Origin: Paraburkholderia sprentiae WSM5005
Lineage (GTDB): Bacteria; Pseudomonadota; Gammaproteobacteria; Burkholderiales; Burkholderiaceae
NCBI RefSeq assembly: GCF_001865575.2
Contig: NZ_CP017561.2
Location: 2,604,001-2,668,000 of the forward strand
Reading direction: 5' to 3'
Length of the DNA: 64,000 nucleotides
In this document: piece by piece, positions 17,978 to 25,416 of the stretch
Position numbering within the stretch: the first letter of the stretch is position 1
Layout: every line of letters starts with the position of its first letter
Position numbers and translations under genes: made by a program
The notes under the pieces: generated by a model
Database searches by the model: none
Told to the model about the DNA's origin: nothing
What the model saw: the letters and a program-made list of their open reading frames with translations, nothing else

Positions 17978-18618
17978 CGCGATCCTCCCGAACATGAAGA
18001 CCGTCATCATCCGCGCCGCTCGTCGTGGGTCCGTCTGCCACCGCACGTGCGGCGATTAGCAGTTGCTTTGACCCTAGGCGGCCATGCGCGCTGCGTTTGA
18101 CTTGTCATTAAATGACGTGGTTTTGTCACAGCAATGCGTGAATGAGTTTGCCAGCCAACTGTCGGAAAGTGAATTGACGGCCAAAACTTTAAATAGTGTT
18201 TGGCGCGGTCAACGCGACGCGGAATGTGCCGTTTACAAAGAATCAGGCGGGAAGCTATGCAATGGGCAAACGACGAGCGCTCAGTCGGAAACGCGAGAAT
18301 CATGCCGATGCGGCAATGCACAAGACTGTCACATGAAAGCGTTAGTGCAGCACGACGAAAATATCGACCGGTCGTGCTAAAACGCAAGGTGAGCAAGCGA
18401 CGGAAGGGATTTGCGGAACGCAGCGAGATGCGCTGGCAGATCGAGCGGATTAAGCGAACGGCGAAACCCTATAGGCAGCCAGCCGATAAATTCTATTCAA
18501 TCCCGCTGCTGACGCGTCGGCTTGTGCCGTTAAAGCAACAGAGACTGTATGACTCACATCGGACGCTGGTGCGATGCGGGGAACGAGGCCGATAATCGGT
18601 TCGCAAAGGAGAAAGATC
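17978..18618. other. Gene-free stretch, lower GC
   Basis: About 640 nt, with AT-richer composition at 18100-18500 than the flanking genes. Open frames here lack ribosome-binding sites and give very basic, repeat-free translations typical of noise. A small RNA or promoter could be present, but I cannot support one. Confidence 0.45.
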
Positions 18619-18768
18619 ATGGATGCAAAACCACCGAAGATTCCGACCCCGGACAAGGTTTATTACCCGGATCCGGAACCTGTGGCCGTGGAGTTTCTGG
18701 GCGCCGAGTTGCCCGAGCATGTTCGCGCTTTCTTCGACGAACAACGCAAGTCGTGCGATCCGAAATAA
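18619..18768 (+). CDS. Very small hypothetical protein (49 aa)
   Basis: A 49-residue product, MDAKPPKIPTPDKVYYP onwards, Pro-rich at first and then with an amphipathic helix (LPEHVRAFFDEQRK). An AAAGGAG ribosome-binding site at 18606-18612 lies 6 nt before the ATG, which is the main evidence. Cytoplasmic by composition; function unknown. Confidence 0.6.
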   Translation: MDAKPPKIPTPDKVYYPDPEPVAVEFLGAELPEHVRAFFDEQRKSCDPK

Positions 18769-19055
18769 CGGGGGCATTGGTGCGACGCAACGTTCGCGCT
18801 CGTTGAATTCCACGCGCGGCACACGACCGCACGCTCATCACGCGTCAAGCTTTCCGTTATGACGCTGTGCCAGTTCGCTCTATCGCAGAAGCAGCGCTGA
18901 GCCCCGCGGTTTCACGCCTACTGATGCGCGTGACCTTCTCGCGCCGACCGTTCTGCTCCCCGGCGACCCGTCCGAACTCGCTCGATGCACGCCATTGCGG
19001 GGCATCATTTATTCTTCTGGTTTTCCGTCAGCGGCCGCCCGGCCCCGTCCACTTC

Positions 19056-19652
19056 ATGAATCGTTTGCATCGCTTCGGCGCCTCATGCGCGCTCGCCATC
19101 GCCGCCAGCTTCGCGTTGTCACCCGCCCCCGCCTTCGCCGATGGCGACGACACCGCACTGACCAACCTGATCGCGCTGGTTTCGCAGCGCCTTGCGCTCG
19201 CAGAGCCGGTCGCGCGCTGGAAGTGGGCGAACCACCAGCCGATCACCGATACCCCGCGTGAAAACGCGCTGCTCGCCGAAGTGGCCAAGCGCGCCGCGGC
19301 GGCAAACGTCGACCCGGCGTTCGCCCGCGCCTTCTTCCGCGATCAGATCGATGCAAGCAAGGACGTGCAGAACGCGCTGTTCGCGAACTGGCGCCGCACT
19401 CAGCCACCGCAAGGGCCGGCGCCCGATCTCGCGACCAGCACGCGACCGCAGCTCGACAAGCTGACCCAAGCGCTGGTGGCGAGTCTCGCGCGCGTGCAGC
19501 CACTGCGCGCGGCGGACGATTGTCCATCGCGCGTCGCACAATCGCTGGCTAACTGGAAAGGACTGACGCGCTATGACTCTGGCCATTCGGGCGCGTTGAC
19601 GCGCGCACTGGGTCACGTGTGCGAGACGGGTGGGGTCGGCGCGACCGGCTGA
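19056..19652 (+). CDS. Periplasmic chorismate mutase (AroQ-gamma type)
   Basis: 198 residues. The signal peptide is MNRLHRFGASCALAIAASFALSPAPAFA; the mature all-helical domain has the AroQ pattern: LVSQRLALAEPVARWKW near the N-terminus, then PRENALLAEV and FFRDQIDASKDVQ, supplying the Arg, Lys, Asp/Glu and Gln positions that hold chorismate. It converts chorismate to prephenate outside the cytoplasm; the role of secreted forms is unclear. Start 19056 was chosen for the signal peptide. Two cysteines in the C-terminal half (DDCPSR and HVCETG) may form a disulfide. Confidence 0.85.
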   Translation: MNRLHRFGASCALAIAASFALSPAPAFADGDDTALTNLIALVSQRLALAEPVARWKWANHQPITDTPRENALLAEVAKRAAAANVDPAFARAFFRDQIDASKDVQNALFANWRRTQPPQGPAPDLATSTRPQLDKLTQALVASLARVQPLRAADDCPSRVAQSLANWKGLTRYDSGHSGALTRALGHVCETGGVGATG

Positions 19653-19691
19653 TTCCTGTCACGCCACGGCGCGCTGACGCTGGTCTAAGCG

Positions 19692-20840
19692 TCACACGAC
19701 GATGCTCGACTCACGCGCGTCACGCGACACGCTCAACGGCATCACGCGCAGGCCGCGCGCCAGACCGCTTTGCAGGATACGGTACGTCGAGAGTTCGAAC
19801 GGGCCGGCCATCGTCGACGCGTGCAGCTGGGCGGCCTGAACGAGCGACGGCGCGTGCCCGAGATAGCGCCAGCCGTCGACCACGTGGAAGATTCGCTGCG
19901 CGTCCTCGCGCTCCTCAAATACGATGGGTCCCTCGAACGGCCACGGCGCGTTCGCGGGATCGCTCTTCGTCACACGCGGCAACCGATTGTGGCCCGGCCG
20001 CAGCGTTGCGATCCACTGCGCTTCCGCGAGCATCGCGCCGAGTTCGCCGCCAGTCGCGCGCCATTCGACGCGTCGCACCAGCTGCGCGAGCCGCAGGTCC
20101 TTCGACGACCGCCGCTCGCCGCTCAGATGCGAGCGCAACCGCTGACGCACCCGCACGCTGCGCCCGACGTACAGCGGCACATCGCCTTCGCCATAGAACA
20201 CATATACGCCACAGCCCGCCGGCGCGGTGTCGAGCAGATCCTCGGTGATATCGCCGGCCAGCCGGTAGCGCCGCGTCGTGCGCTCGATCTGCGCGCGCAG
20301 CGCCTCCAGCGGCACGAGCGTCGGCAGCCGCTGCCAGAACTGCCAGATTAAATCGGCGTCGGCGAGGGCACGGTGGCGGTCGGACGGCACCAGCGCATGG
20401 CGTTCGACCAGCGCATCGAGACCGTGGCGCTTTTCGCCGGGAAACAGCGCGCGCGATAGCCTCACCGTGCACAGCACGTCTGGGTCGAACGCGATTCCCG
20501 CGCGGCGAAATTCGCTGCGCAAAAAACCGCGATCGAAACTCGCGTTGTGCGCGACGAACAGCTTGCCATTCAGGCGCTCGAACAATGCGGGCGCAATCGA
20601 CTCGAACGTCGGTGCGCCGCGCACCATCTGGTTCGTAATACCGGTCAGTTGCTGGATGAACGACGGAATCGGCTGCTGCGGATCGATCAGGCTGCTCCAG
20701 CGCGATACGCCGGCCGGTCCCACTTCGACGACACCGACTTCGGTAATACGGTGCTCGCCAGTGGAGCCGCCGGTCGTTTCGAGGTCGACGAAAACAATGG
20801 GTGCATCGAGCGCCGGTTCCGGCGAAAGCAGTTCAGACAT
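19692..20840 (-). CDS. DnaQ-like 3'-5' exonuclease fused to a UvrC-type GIY-YIG nuclease
   Basis: 382 residues with two nuclease modules. Residues 14-175 form a DEDD exonuclease: Exo I FVDLETTGG, Exo II VAHNASFDRGFL, Exo III HRALADADL. Residues 205-300 form a GIY-YIG domain (GCGVYVFYGEGDVPLYVGRS) like the UvrC N-terminal half or Cho. Such proteins are annotated as DNA polymerase III epsilon-like or Cho-like excision nucleases and probably act in DNA repair. Start 20840 (MSELLSPEP) gives a clean exonuclease N-terminus. Confidence 0.9.
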   Translation of the reverse strand: MSELLSPEPALDAPIVFVDLETTGGSTGEHRITEVGVVEVGPAGVSRWSSLIDPQQPIPSFIQQLTGITNQMVRGAPTFESIAPALFERLNGKLFVAHNASFDRGFLRSEFRRAGIAFDPDVLCTVRLSRALFPGEKRHGLDALVERHALVPSDRHRALADADLIWQFWQRLPTLVPLEALRAQIERTTRRYRLAGDITEDLLDTAPAGCGVYVFYGEGDVPLYVGRSVRVRQRLRSHLSGERRSSKDLRLAQLVRRVEWRATGGELGAMLAEAQWIATLRPGHNRLPRVTKSDPANAPWPFEGPIVFEEREDAQRIFHVVDGWRYLGHAPSLVQAAQLHASTMAGPFELSTYRILQSGLARGLRVMPLSVSRDARESSIVV

Positions 20841-21106
20841 GGGACAAGAGATGGGATGCAGGAATTTGCGGCAAGTATGCACCAGTTGGACATCGTGCAT
20901 CCAGGTCGCGCTGGTGGCGCGCTCGGAAAATACGTCGGCGTGAGCTCCGGATTCTGCGCCGCTACCCCGCGGGACGCTTAAGCCAGACGATTAATCCCGA
21001 CATCGCTCGATCCGTTTCCACGCATTATCTACCAGGCGATAGTGCGTGTTGTTGAATTCGGCGTTTACCGAACACTCGAGCTTTCAAGTTAGAGGGAGCC
21101 GCAAAC

Positions 21107-21136
21107 AAAAACCCTCGCGCGGCGGCGAGGGCTTTT
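21107..21136 (-). terminator. Terminator of the cold-shock gene
   Basis: GCGAGGG / CCCTCGC hairpin with a GC-rich loop, followed on the minus strand by a run of T residues (TTTTTG). It lies about 40 nt after the csp stop. Confidence 0.78.
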
Positions 21137-21175
21137 ATTCCACACTGCGCGCGCGGCGCGGCCGGCGCAGCGCAT

Positions 21176-21379
21176 TCACAGCGACTGGATGTTGGCCGCC
21201 TGTTTGCCCTTGGGGCTGGTCTTGACATCGAACGACACGCGCTGGTTCTCCTTCAGCGACTTGAAGCCCTCGCTGCGGATCTCCGAAAAGTGCGCGAACA
21301 GATCCTCGCCGCCCGCGTCCGACGTGATGAAGCCAAAACCTTTAGCATCGTTGAACCATTTGACGACACCAGTTTCCAT
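21176..21379 (-). CDS. Cold-shock protein, CspA family
   Basis: 67 residues, the standard single OB-fold. RNP1 is KGFGFI and RNP2 is DLFAHF, with the opening [14 protein letters not shown]. It binds single-stranded RNA or DNA as an RNA chaperone. ATG 21379 was chosen over an in-frame ATG 12 codons upstream because it gives the conserved N-terminus and has an AGGA-type ribosome-binding site. A long untranslated leader probably lies upstream, as is usual for csp genes. Confidence 0.95.
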   Translation of the reverse strand: METGVVKWFNDAKGFGFITSDAGGEDLFAHFSEIRSEGFKSLKENQRVSFDVKTSPKGKQAANIQSL

Positions 21380-21770
21380 TTCCTGTTTCCCTCTGTGATT
21401 TATCAAAGCGGGCATTGCCCTTGAGTCGATCTAGCCGATTAAATTGGCTATGTCTGATCGGAACGAAATCAGAAACAGCCAATGAGATTCGGCCTTGCCG
21501 TTATACGGGGAACGGAGAATGGTCGTCAAGTAAACCTTTTATATGCGTTTAGCGTATAAAAGGATAAGACTTCAAATCACCCCCAATATAATCCGCCCCG
21601 TCACTTTTACCGGGAGCAGGTTAATCGAGGTCTGTCAGTGGGAAATTTTGCGCCATGGCGAATTTAAATGTAACAAAATCCATCATTGCGTAAGTGCTTG
21701 TCCGAGTTGTTGCGGCGCAGCCCCGCTCGCATGATGCCAATGAGTGGTAGCGATGCTTCGGGAGGTTGCC
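21380..21770. other. Intergenic region with the probable csp leader
   Basis: About 390 nt, AT-richer than average (for example TTTATATGCGTTTAGCGTAT near 21540). It probably contains the csp promoter and 5' leader on the minus strand. No gene is supportable. Confidence 0.5.
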
Positions 21771-22019
21771 ATGCTGTTCATCCAAATTCGCCGTCTCTTC
21801 GCCTGGTTCGTCCATCCTCACAAAAGGGTCATATACGATCAGCCCGCGCGAACCGTGGATTCGTCCACTGTTTTCGACTTCGATCCCATGTGGCACGGAG
21901 ACCATTGGCAGAATCTGCTGTCCTCGCCGATGGATGCGCGACGTTACGTGATGGAAGACTGGACCGCATCCCCGCTGGAGGGCTGGGACGACGCGGAAGG
22001 TACCGCGCCCGCTCACTAG
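21771..22019 (+). CDS. Small hypothetical protein (82 aa)
   Basis: The product begins MLFIQIRRLFAWFVHPHK, a hydrophobic/basic start, and then is acidic and Trp-rich (FDPMWHGDHW, MEDWTASPLEGW). A GGGAGG ribosome-binding site at 21760-21765 lies 5 nt before the ATG. No family recognised. Two in-frame upstream ATGs lack a comparable site. Confidence 0.6.
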   Translation: MLFIQIRRLFAWFVHPHKRVIYDQPARTVDSSTVFDFDPMWHGDHWQNLLSSPMDARRYVMEDWTASPLEGWDDAEGTAPAH

Positions 22020-22543
22020 ACCAACCCACGAAGGGCTGGGCCAAAAAAAAGCGCGACTGGAAGGTCGCGCTGACAAGGTTTGGAGATCTTTTTCGTCAAT
22101 GAAAAAGTCTGCTTCGAAAAGCAGAAGTTTAAGTATAGCCGCGGTACGCCGTTTCGATTATTCGCACGATCAACAATCCTCTATTGCCGCGATAACAACA
22201 ATCGCTTTTTCTCGTTCTATAGCGTTGTTTTTCCGCATCGTTGGGTGTCGCAAATCAGCAACGCACTTCTGGAAAATGCGCACGCCGACTCCTCCGACTG
22301 AGACGCAATGCCTTGGTGCATAAGGCTTTGGCGGCAATTGGGGATCGTTTCTGCTCGCGTAATACTTTATTGCGTGAATCGGAACGCCAACTGCCGGAAC
22401 GGTCTATCTACACTTTGCGTAATCGGAAACCGGCGCGAAAGTAGTCGACGCGCTTCTCACGCGGATTTCGCTTCTCGCAGCGATCGCGTGAAGGTCTCCC
22501 AAAGCCAGGGTTTTATACCTCTCTCGCTCTCGGAGTTATATCA
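22020..22543. other. Porin upstream region
   Basis: About 520 nt without a supportable gene, clearly AT-richer than the surroundings between 22080 and 22400. It must hold the porin promoter and possibly sites for porin regulators. A long leader is likely because the nearest AT-rich promoter-like sequence is far from the start codon. Confidence 0.5.
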
Positions 22544-23692
22544 ATGAAGAAGACACTCATGGTCGCGGCCCTGTCGGGCGTTTTCGTCACGGCAGCGCAT
22601 GCGCAAAGCAGCGTCACCTTGTATGGCCTGATCGACGCCGGTATCACCTATTCGAACAACCAGCACGGCCATAGTAACTGGCAAATGACGAGCGGCTCGG
22701 TGAACGGCAGCCGCTTCGGCCTGCGTGGGGCGGAAGATCTCGGCGGTGGTCTGAAGGCCATCTTCACGTTGGAAAACGGCTTTGGCATTAACGACGGCAC
22801 GCTCAAGCAGAACAGCCGTCTGTTCGGCCGGCAGGCTTTCGTCGGTCTGTCGAGCAACGAGTTCGGCGCGGTCACGCTCGGCCGTCAATATGACAGTATG
22901 GTCGACTACGTCGGCCCGCTCGCGCTGACCGGCACGCAATATGGCGGCACCCAATTCGCACACCCGTTCGACAACGACAATCTGAACAACTCGTTCCGTA
23001 TCGACAACTCGATCAAGTACCAGAGCGCGAACTATGGCGGCTTCAAGTTCGGCGCGTTGTACGGTTTCTCGAACCAGGCTGCCGGCTTCGCGAACAACCG
23101 CGCATACAGCGCCGGCGCGTCGTACAACTGGGGCGGCCTGAACGTCGCTGCCGCTTACATGCAACTGAACGCCAACGGCGCAACCAGCGCGTCCGCGGCA
23201 TTCAATTCGGGTGGCGCGGTGTCGGGCGACAACACGTTCTTCGCGCAACGTCAGCAAACGTGGGGCGCAGGCGCCAACTACGCGTTCGGCCCGGCGACGG
23301 TTGGCCTCGTGTATTCGCAGACGAACCTGCACGGGCTCGCCGGCATCAGCCAGACCGCATCGGGTATCCCGAACGGCGTGGCGTTCCCCACCAACAGCGC
23401 CCAGTTCCAGAACTTCGAAGCCAATGCCCGTTACGCTCTGACGCCGGCACTGAGCCTCGCGGCCGCGTACACGTACACCCGCGCGAACCTGTCGAGCTCG
23501 CACGTGCACTGGAATCAGGTCAACCTGCAAACCGCCTACGCGCTGTCCAAGCGAACCGACGTGTATCTGCAGGGCGTCTATCAGGCGGCCAACGAAGGTT
23601 CGATCGTCGACGCCAATATCAACGGCCTCGGCGCGGCTTCGAGCAACAACAAGCAGGTCGCCGTCACCGCCGGTCTGCGTCACCGCTTCTGA
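22544..23692 (+). CDS. Gram-negative porin (OmpC/general diffusion type)
   Basis: 382 residues. Signal peptide MKKTLMVAALSGVFVTAAHA is followed by the mature start QSSVTLYGLIDAGI and a 16-strand beta-barrel pattern ending in the C-terminal aromatic VTAGLRHRF, the BAM-recognised last strand. Typical of burkholderial trimeric porins; it allows diffusion of small solutes across the outer membrane. A GGAG site precedes the ATG and a terminator follows the stop. Confidence 0.95.
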   Translation: MKKTLMVAALSGVFVTAAHAQSSVTLYGLIDAGITYSNNQHGHSNWQMTSGSVNGSRFGLRGAEDLGGGLKAIFTLENGFGINDGTLKQNSRLFGRQAFVGLSSNEFGAVTLGRQYDSMVDYVGPLALTGTQYGGTQFAHPFDNDNLNNSFRIDNSIKYQSANYGGFKFGALYGFSNQAAGFANNRAYSAGASYNWGGLNVAAAYMQLNANGATSASAAFNSGGAVSGDNTFFAQRQQTWGAGANYAFGPATVGLVYSQTNLHGLAGISQTASGIPNGVAFPTNSAQFQNFEANARYALTPALSLAAAYTYTRANLSSSHVHWNQVNLQTAYALSKRTDVYLQGVYQAANEGSIVDANINGLGAASSNNKQVAVTAGLRHRF

Positions 23693-23718
23693 GCACCGCG
23701 CAAGAACTGGCAGCACAG

Positions 23719-23744
23719 AAGGCGCCGTTCGCGGCGCCTTTTTT
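23719..23744 (+). terminator. Terminator of the porin gene
   Basis: AAGGCGCCG / CGGCGCCTT-type hairpin with a short loop, followed by TTTTTT, about 30 nt after the porin stop. Confidence 0.85.
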
Positions 23745-23817
23745 ATGGCCGAGCCGAAGCGGGAATTTGCCCGGCTCCGAGCAAGCTTGCGTGCATGCCC
23801 CGGTCTTCGCCGGTGGC

Positions 23818-24387
23818 CTAGCGCCCGCTATCAGGCGGCGGATACTTGACGTCGAGAATATCGATCGACTGCGGACCGGCCGGAGTGAATAGTGTGACCG
23901 TGTCGCCGACTTTGGCCTTCAGCAGCGCGCGCGCAATCGGCGAGATCCAGCTCACGTGCCCGACATCCAGGTCGACCTCGTCGATACCGACGATCGTCAC
24001 CTTATGCTCTTCGCCGTCCTCAGTGGCATAGTCGACCGTCGCGCCGAAGAACACCTGATCGACGTTTTCCTGCCGGCTGCTATCGACGACCTCGGCCAGA
24101 TCCAGCCGCTTGGTCAAAAAACGAATACGCCGGTCGATTTCGCGCAGACGGCGTTTGCCGTAAATGTAGTCGCCATTCTCCGAGCGGTCGCCATTCGATG
24201 CTGCCCACGAAACCAGCTTGACGACCTCGGGCCGCTCGACATCGATCAGATGCAGCAATTCTTCGCGCATACGCCGATGACCGGCGGGCGTCATATAGTT
24301 TTTGGTGCCTGCGGGCACGTCGGGCTGGGCGACGTCGAGATCGTCATCGCTGTCTTCGCTCGACTCTTTGACAAAGGCCTTGTTCAT
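23818..24387 (-). CDS. greB: Transcription elongation factor GreB
   Basis: 189 residues. The N-terminal coiled coil contains the acidic-tip region NGDRSENGDYIYGKRRLREIDRR in overlapping parts; the DYIYGK form is characteristic of GreB rather than GreA. The C-terminal FKBP-like domain follows (GEEHKVTIVG, VSWISPIARALL). GreB stimulates transcript cleavage in backtracked RNA polymerase. Start 24387 follows family length, with an acidic leader (SSEDSDDDLD) that is longer than in E. coli GreB. Confidence 0.93.
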   Translation of the reverse strand: MNKAFVKESSEDSDDDLDVAQPDVPAGTKNYMTPAGHRRMREELLHLIDVERPEVVKLVSWAASNGDRSENGDYIYGKRRLREIDRRIRFLTKRLDLAEVVDSSRQENVDQVFFGATVDYATEDGEEHKVTIVGIDEVDLDVGHVSWISPIARALLKAKVGDTVTLFTPAGPQSIDILDVKYPPPDSGR

Positions 24388-24510
24388 AATGATCCAGTAA
24401 CTGCTGCTAGCAACAACTTCGTAAAAGGTTACACGATCGAGCCTGCGACACAAATCACCGTGGTGGACTTCCATTTTTAGGATCTGTTGGCTATAATCTC
24501 GTTTCTGTGT

Positions 24511-24587
24511 GCGGCTGTAGCTCAGTTGGATAGAGTACTTGGCTACGAACCAAGGGGTCGTGGGTTCGAATCCTGCCAGCCGCACCA
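24511..24587 (+). tRNA. tRNA-Arg (anticodon ACG), copy 1
   Basis: A 77-nt cloverleaf. The acceptor GCGGCTG pairs with CAGCCGC, the anticodon loop CTACGAA gives ACG, and the T-arm is standard. Discriminator A73 and CCA are encoded. A TATAAT box lies at 24492-24497. Confidence 0.97.
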
Positions 24588-24660
24588 CCTCATTCGAGGG
24601 TTTCCTGCCGGAAGTTCTCAAATTTCATCGGTTTTTGCAGTAAGCATCAAGGTTTCGCGT

Positions 24661-24737
24661 GCGGCTGTAGCTCAGTTGGATAGAGTACTTGGCTACGAAC
24701 CAAGGGGTCGTGGGTTCGAATCCTGCCAGCCGCGCCA
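24661..24737 (+). tRNA. tRNA-Arg (anticodon ACG), copy 2
   Basis: Identical to copy 1 over all bases except the discriminator, which is G73 instead of A73 (position 24734). CCA is encoded. The 73-nt spacer between the two copies has no separate promoter that I can see, so they are probably cotranscribed. Confidence 0.97.
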
Positions 24738-24743
24738 CCCATG

Positions 24744-24770
24744 AAGGGCCTTCCAATCGGAAGGCCCTTT
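24744..24770. terminator. Bidirectional terminator after the tRNA-Arg pair
   Basis: AAGGGCCTTCC and GGAAGGCCCTT form a perfect 11-bp stem with a 4-nt loop and flanking T and A bases. It separates the tRNAs from the convergent DUF2591 gene. Confidence 0.85.
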
Positions 24771-24810
24771 GTCTTTTGGCGCACTATACTCGCGCCCACG
24801 TGCGAGCAAG

Positions 24811-25296
24811 TCATCGCGGCGGCGACTGGATATCCCCAATTTGCCCGTCCGGGTGCGGCAAGTCCTCGACGACCCCGCCGACCGTTTGCTCGCTGATCGT
24901 CTCGGCCCGCATGCCGGTCAATGTTTGGCGCTCGAACAGCACGCCGTCGACGGTGTCGCCGAAATGGCTCCCGATAAACGCCCGCAGCAAGGCGATCCGT
25001 AGCGAGTCGCCCTGCCCTTCCGCGGCTCGATGCCCGTCCCTGAACTCAGCGATGCATACCGCGCCTTTATCGCTCTGCTCACGCACGTCGAGCCGCATCG
25101 CACGTTCGAGCACAACGGCTGCCGCCTCCCATGACTCGGAAGGCGTGAACCGCCCGTCCCACGGACGACCACGATCGTTGCCACGGATCGCAACAGTCTC
25201 GCCACTATCGGTAAAGTAGATTTCGCGCACGAAGTCGTGCAGGCTGCGCGCCACCCAGTAGTCGAGCGCCACGCCAGTGAGGTCGGACACGTTCAT
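24811..25296 (-). CDS. DUF2591 (phage NinX-like) family protein
   Basis: 161 residues. The opening MNVSDLTGVALDYWVAR and the later IGSHFGDTV match the DUF2591 pattern as I know it. The family is found in phages and as single genes in burkholderial chromosomes; its function is not established. An AGGGAG site precedes ATG 25296. It could be a domesticated prophage gene, but no other phage gene is adjacent. Confidence 0.75.
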   Translation of the reverse strand: MNVSDLTGVALDYWVARSLHDFVREIYFTDSGETVAIRGNDRGRPWDGRFTPSESWEAAAVVLERAMRLDVREQSDKGAVCIAEFRDGHRAAEGQGDSLRIALLRAFIGSHFGDTVDGVLFERQTLTGMRAETISEQTVGGVVEDLPHPDGQIGDIQSPPR

Positions 25297-25416
25297 CTGC
25301 GTTCTCCCTGGGGTTCAGGTGAGACTTGCCTTCAGTCGTATCCTGAGCCGCACGAAAGATGCCTGACTGGCGTGAAGCGCCGGTCCGCGCCGCGCCGGCG
25401 CCCAGTACGAAGCCGC

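Noticed and set aside
18200..18595. 131-codon basic ORF in the gene-free stretch
   Set aside because: Composition is noise-like and no ribosome-binding site precedes it.
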